Below are positions 4,774 through 6,905 of a stretch of 6,905 nucleotides of DNA, piece by piece. Origin of the DNA: Balneolia bacterium (lineage in GTDB: Bacteria > Bacteroidota > Rhodothermia > Balneolales > Cyclonatronaceae); assembly GCA_003567135.1 (NCBI GenBank), contig PXAI01000353.1, positions 1 to 6,905 on the forward strand. The letters run 5' to 3'. Position 1 is the stretch's first letter. Every line of letters begins with the position of its first letter. Made by a program: the position numbers and the translations under genes. The notes below the pieces were generated by a model. That model had not been told where the DNA came from and searched no databases. It saw nothing but the letters and a program-made list of their open reading frames with translations.

Positions 4774-6759
4774 ATGATTTTTTGCCCGAACATATCCGCA
4801 ATTCCTGAAAAACCGGCTTCCGGGTGGAACAAACGTTCCGGTTTTTTTTGTGGGATGATATGGATCATCGCCCTGATGCTGCTGGTTCCCGTTTCTGCGT
4901 CCGGAGCTTCTGATGCTGATCTGCCAACAGTGATCAACCGCCTCTTGCCCGATCATGCCGGTGAGGCGCTTCCCGTGGCGCTTCGGTATCATCGGGAAGC
5001 TACGGAATCGGGAAATAAAGAGATTCTCGCCGAGGCAACATATTTGCTTGCGCTGGTGTACTATAAGCAGTCCCGATTCGAAACATCCAACCGCTATCTG
5101 GCAGATCTTGGTCCCGAAGATCCGGAAACTGATACCGAAATTGCCGTCCGTTCGCTGATTCTTCAGGGAAGAAACTATTTCCGTCTTGATGCGCTCGATC
5201 GCGCAATGGAGTCGTGGAACAGGGGGATGCGCATAGCCCTGAATAACGGGATGCTCCGCCTCGCCGCTGAAATCCGGATGCACGTTGCCGGTATTGATCA
5301 CGCTACCGGATATTTTGCCGAAGCAGAAGAAGAGCTCAATGAGCTGATCGGTTTTTTTGATAACGGGGGATATTCTTCCGAAATGGCGCGGGCTCAGTTA
5401 ATGTATGGCGCGCTTTTACTTGACCGGCAAGAGTTCGAAAATGCATTGGCTCAAACCCGGTCGGCTGGCGATTACTTTCGTCGTGCCGGACACCCATTTC
5501 TGGAAACGCAGACCAAACTACAGCATGCGCGGATTTTGCTGAAGCAGGGCAGGGTTGGTGAGTCGGAAACGCTTGCGCGACAGCTGCAGCTCGAAATTCG
5601 CGTATTTCAGTCCGGCGCGCTGGCCGCAGAACTGAGCGGTATCCGGGCCGGAATTGCGGCAGAAAAACAGGACTATGCAGAGGCGATCCGGCTTTACGAG
5701 GAGGTTATCCGATCCTACATGATGAGCGGTGAAGCGGCAAGGCTCGGAGAAATCGTGCGAAAACTGCACCATACGCATCTCATTCAGGGGGATGCGCAGT
5801 CCGCGGAAAATTTGCTTCGCAGGCATTCTGACTGGCGGAGAGATCAGGGCACAACCACGAACGAAAATATCCTCAGGGAATGGCGCGAATCGTTTGATCA
5901 GCTTCGTGAGCGGCATCAAAACGCCGTGCGAGAATACGAGCGGCAGCAGGCGATGATGTTTTATGTGGCACTTGGAATCGGGGTGGTCGTTCTTCTTGTA
6001 GTTTTGTTCATTTTGGTCAGGAAAAAAGGAAAAATGAACGAGCCTGAAACGAAGCCAAATCCTGAACCTGAATCAGATGTAAAGCCTGAACCTGTGCAGG
6101 AAAAAATCTCTGAGTCGGTGCCTTCATCCTCCAAACCTGAGAAGGTGTATGATGAAAAAACCTCTGCTGATATTCACGTCATTACCCCGGATCAGCCCGT
6201 TCCAAATCCCCCGAAAAATTCTTCTTCAGGCGGATTTCCGGTAGTTCCGGAAGGCCCGCGTCCGCTTGTAGAGAAAAAATTCGCGCCGTTCAATCCGATT
6301 CCGGGCCAGCGAACTGGAAAACGAAGCGGGCCGCCGCGCAAACCGACGCCGGTAAAGGAAACCCCCCCCGACCCCAAACCGGCCGAAAATCCCCGAAAAA
6401 CCGGAACTTTCGACGATCAGAAAATGGAAGAGCTTTTCGGCAGGATCAAAAAACTGATCGAAAGCAAACACCTTTACCGCGATAAAAACATCTCCGTATC
6501 GGTAATCGCGAGCCGGCTTGAGACAAACGACCGATACGTTTCCCAGGCGGTAAATCAGTTCAGCGGATCGAATTTCAACGGATTTATCAACGCCTACCGC
6601 GCAGAAGAAGCCTGCCGGTTGATGCGCGAAAATCCCGATCTGCCCGTAAAAGATATTGCATCCAAAGCCGGCTACGGCAGCGTTTCCTCATTCCACCGCC
6701 TCTTTAAAAAAGAAACCGGCCAGACACCCTCGCAATACGTCGAGGAAAGCAGGGGATAA
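4774..6759 (+). CDS. Membrane-anchored TPR sensor with AraC-type HTH
   Basis: A 661-residue single-chain regulator. In order: a hydrophobic signal sequence (28-43, likely cleaved near 42-46); about six TPR-like helical pairs (about 84-335, e.g. LALVYYKQSRFETSNRYL and the following repeats); a coiled coil (about 366-393); one transmembrane helix (about 394-415) ending in RKKGK; a Pro/Glu/Lys-rich linker of about 135 residues; and a C-terminal AraC/XylS double helix-turn-helix (about 556-658, second HTH from VKDIASKAGYGSVSSFHRLF with the typical TGQTPSQY end). The TPR part should be periplasmic and the HTH cytoplasmic, so it probably transmits an envelope signal to DNA; similar TPR-TM-AraC proteins are known in Bacteroidota. 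Start choice is open: ATG 4774 keeps basic residues (Lys20, Arg21) before the hydrophobic core, while ATG 4855 (residue 28) avoids coding through a terminator-like hairpin. Targets are unknown. A C8 run lies in the linker codons at 6362-6369. Confidence 0.87.
   Translation: MIFCPNISAIPEKPASGWNKRSGFFCGMIWIIALMLLVPVSASGASDADLPTVINRLLPDHAGEALPVALRYHREATESGNKEILAEATYLLALVYYKQSRFETSNRYLADLGPEDPETDTEIAVRSLILQGRNYFRLDALDRAMESWNRGMRIALNNGMLRLAAEIRMHVAGIDHATGYFAEAEEELNELIGFFDNGGYSSEMARAQLMYGALLLDRQEFENALAQTRSAGDYFRRAGHPFLETQTKLQHARILLKQGRVGESETLARQLQLEIRVFQSGALAAELSGIRAGIAAEKQDYAEAIRLYEEVIRSYMMSGEAARLGEIVRKLHHTHLIQGDAQSAENLLRRHSDWRRDQGTTTNENILREWRESFDQLRERHQNAVREYERQQAMMFYVALGIGVVVLLVVLFILVRKKGKMNEPETKPNPEPESDVKPEPVQEKISESVPSSSKPEKVYDEKTSADIHVITPDQPVPNPPKNSSSGGFPVVPEGPRPLVEKKFAPFNPIPGQRTGKRSGPPRKPTPVKETPPDPKPAENPRKTGTFDDQKMEELFGRIKKLIESKHLYRDKNISVSVIASRLETNDRYVSQAVNQFSGSNFNGFINAYRAEEACRLMRENPDLPVKDIASKAGYGSVSSFHRLFKKETGQTPSQYVEESRG
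4808..4849 (+). terminator. Hairpin plus T8: terminator or leader attenuator
   Basis: AAAAACCGG (4808-4816) can pair with CCGGTTTTT (4838-4846), and an inner stem GGAAC/GTTCC (4826-4830, 4835-4839, loop AAAC) can form instead; either is followed by a T run (4842-4849). The first CCGG can also pair with CCGG at 4820-4823. It lies about 140 bp after the permease stop, where the ABC operon transcript could end. However it overlaps the longest reading frame of the TPR/AraC gene and ends 5 bp before that gene's internal ATG at 4855, so it may be an attenuator in that gene's leader. Confidence 0.55.
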
Positions 6760-6790
6760 TTCAGAATGTAAGAATTCAGAGTTCAGAATT
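6758..6790. repeat. Short TTCAGA repeats after the regulator gene
   Basis: TTCAGA occurs three times in 28 bp (6760-6765, 6775-6780, 6782-6787), mostly within AATTCAGA or TTCAGAAT. The cluster begins at the stop codon of the TPR/AraC gene. GTAAG (6768-6772) and CTTAC further on form weak flanking inverted arms. It may be low-complexity filler or part of a dispersed repeat. Confidence 0.35.
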
Positions 6791-6863
6791 GGCTTACGCA
6801 TGTGAATCGCTGAATATTTTCAATTAATCAATTTTTAACCGGCGGTTTTTGGGTTAACTGGCG

Positions 6864-6893
6864 TTTGTGCGACCACCGGCGCATCCGCACAAA
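6864..6893. repeat. Inverted repeat near the window end
   Basis: TTTGTGCG (6864-6871) and CGCACAAA (6886-6893) are perfect 8-bp inverted arms around a 14-nt GC-rich spacer. No T run follows, so it is not a typical terminator. The window ends 12 bp later, and no gene start is visible in the 146 bp after the regulator gene. Confidence 0.4.
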
Positions 6894-6905
6894 AGGTAAC
6901 GACGC

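Noticed and set aside
6192..6471. Minus-strand glycine/arginine-rich frames within the regulator linker
   Set aside because: They mirror the Pro-rich linker codons (CCN gives NGG); the plus-strand frame continues without a break into a clear AraC HTH.

Overview
The window looks like a piece of a Bacteroidota chromosome or of a close relative such as the Balneolia/Rhodothermia. The pointers are a match to the Bacteroidota -7 promoter element (TAAATTTG) just upstream of a tRNA, the lack of Shine-Dalgarno sequences before the start codons, a lipoprotein with a classical lipobox, and a membrane-anchored TPR/AraC-type regulator of a layout common in that phylum. One very acidic protein tail would suit a halophilic or alkaliphilic member. 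The lineage is inference; base composition looks close to 50 % G+C by eye.

Layout, left to right. (1) The 3' part of a gene for a Cdc48/VAT-like AAA ATPase, cut by the window start. (2) A hairpin and promoter region leading into a complete tRNA-Lys(UUU) gene, followed by an intrinsic terminator. (3) A short intergenic stretch holding a near-palindrome and a perfect 44-bp palindrome. The large palindrome probably terminates the next gene, which arrives from the opposite strand. (4) On the minus strand, a predicted outer-membrane lipoprotein whose last 80 residues are almost two-thirds Asp/Glu. (5) Divergent from it, a two-gene ABC exporter operon: an ATPase, then 7 bp later a polytopic permease. 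(6) A 185-bp leader region with a hairpin/T8 intrinsic terminator ending 5 bp before an internal ATG of the next gene. (7) A large gene for a membrane-spanning regulator with signal sequence, TPR repeats, coiled coil, one transmembrane helix, a long Pro-rich linker and a C-terminal AraC-type DNA-binding domain. (8) A 146-bp non-coding end with short TTCAGA repeats and an inverted repeat.

How the genes fit together. The ABC ATPase and permease very likely form one exporter. The TPR/AraC protein lies downstream on the same strand and could sense a periplasmic signal and regulate nearby genes, but an apparent terminator separates it from the exporter, so a functional link is only a guess. The lipoprotein and the ATPase show no evident tie to the exporter. 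I found no CRISPR array, insertion sequence, phage gene or clear defence system. The most worthwhile items are the regulator architecture and its uncertain start, the perfect palindrome, and the hyperacidic lipoprotein.
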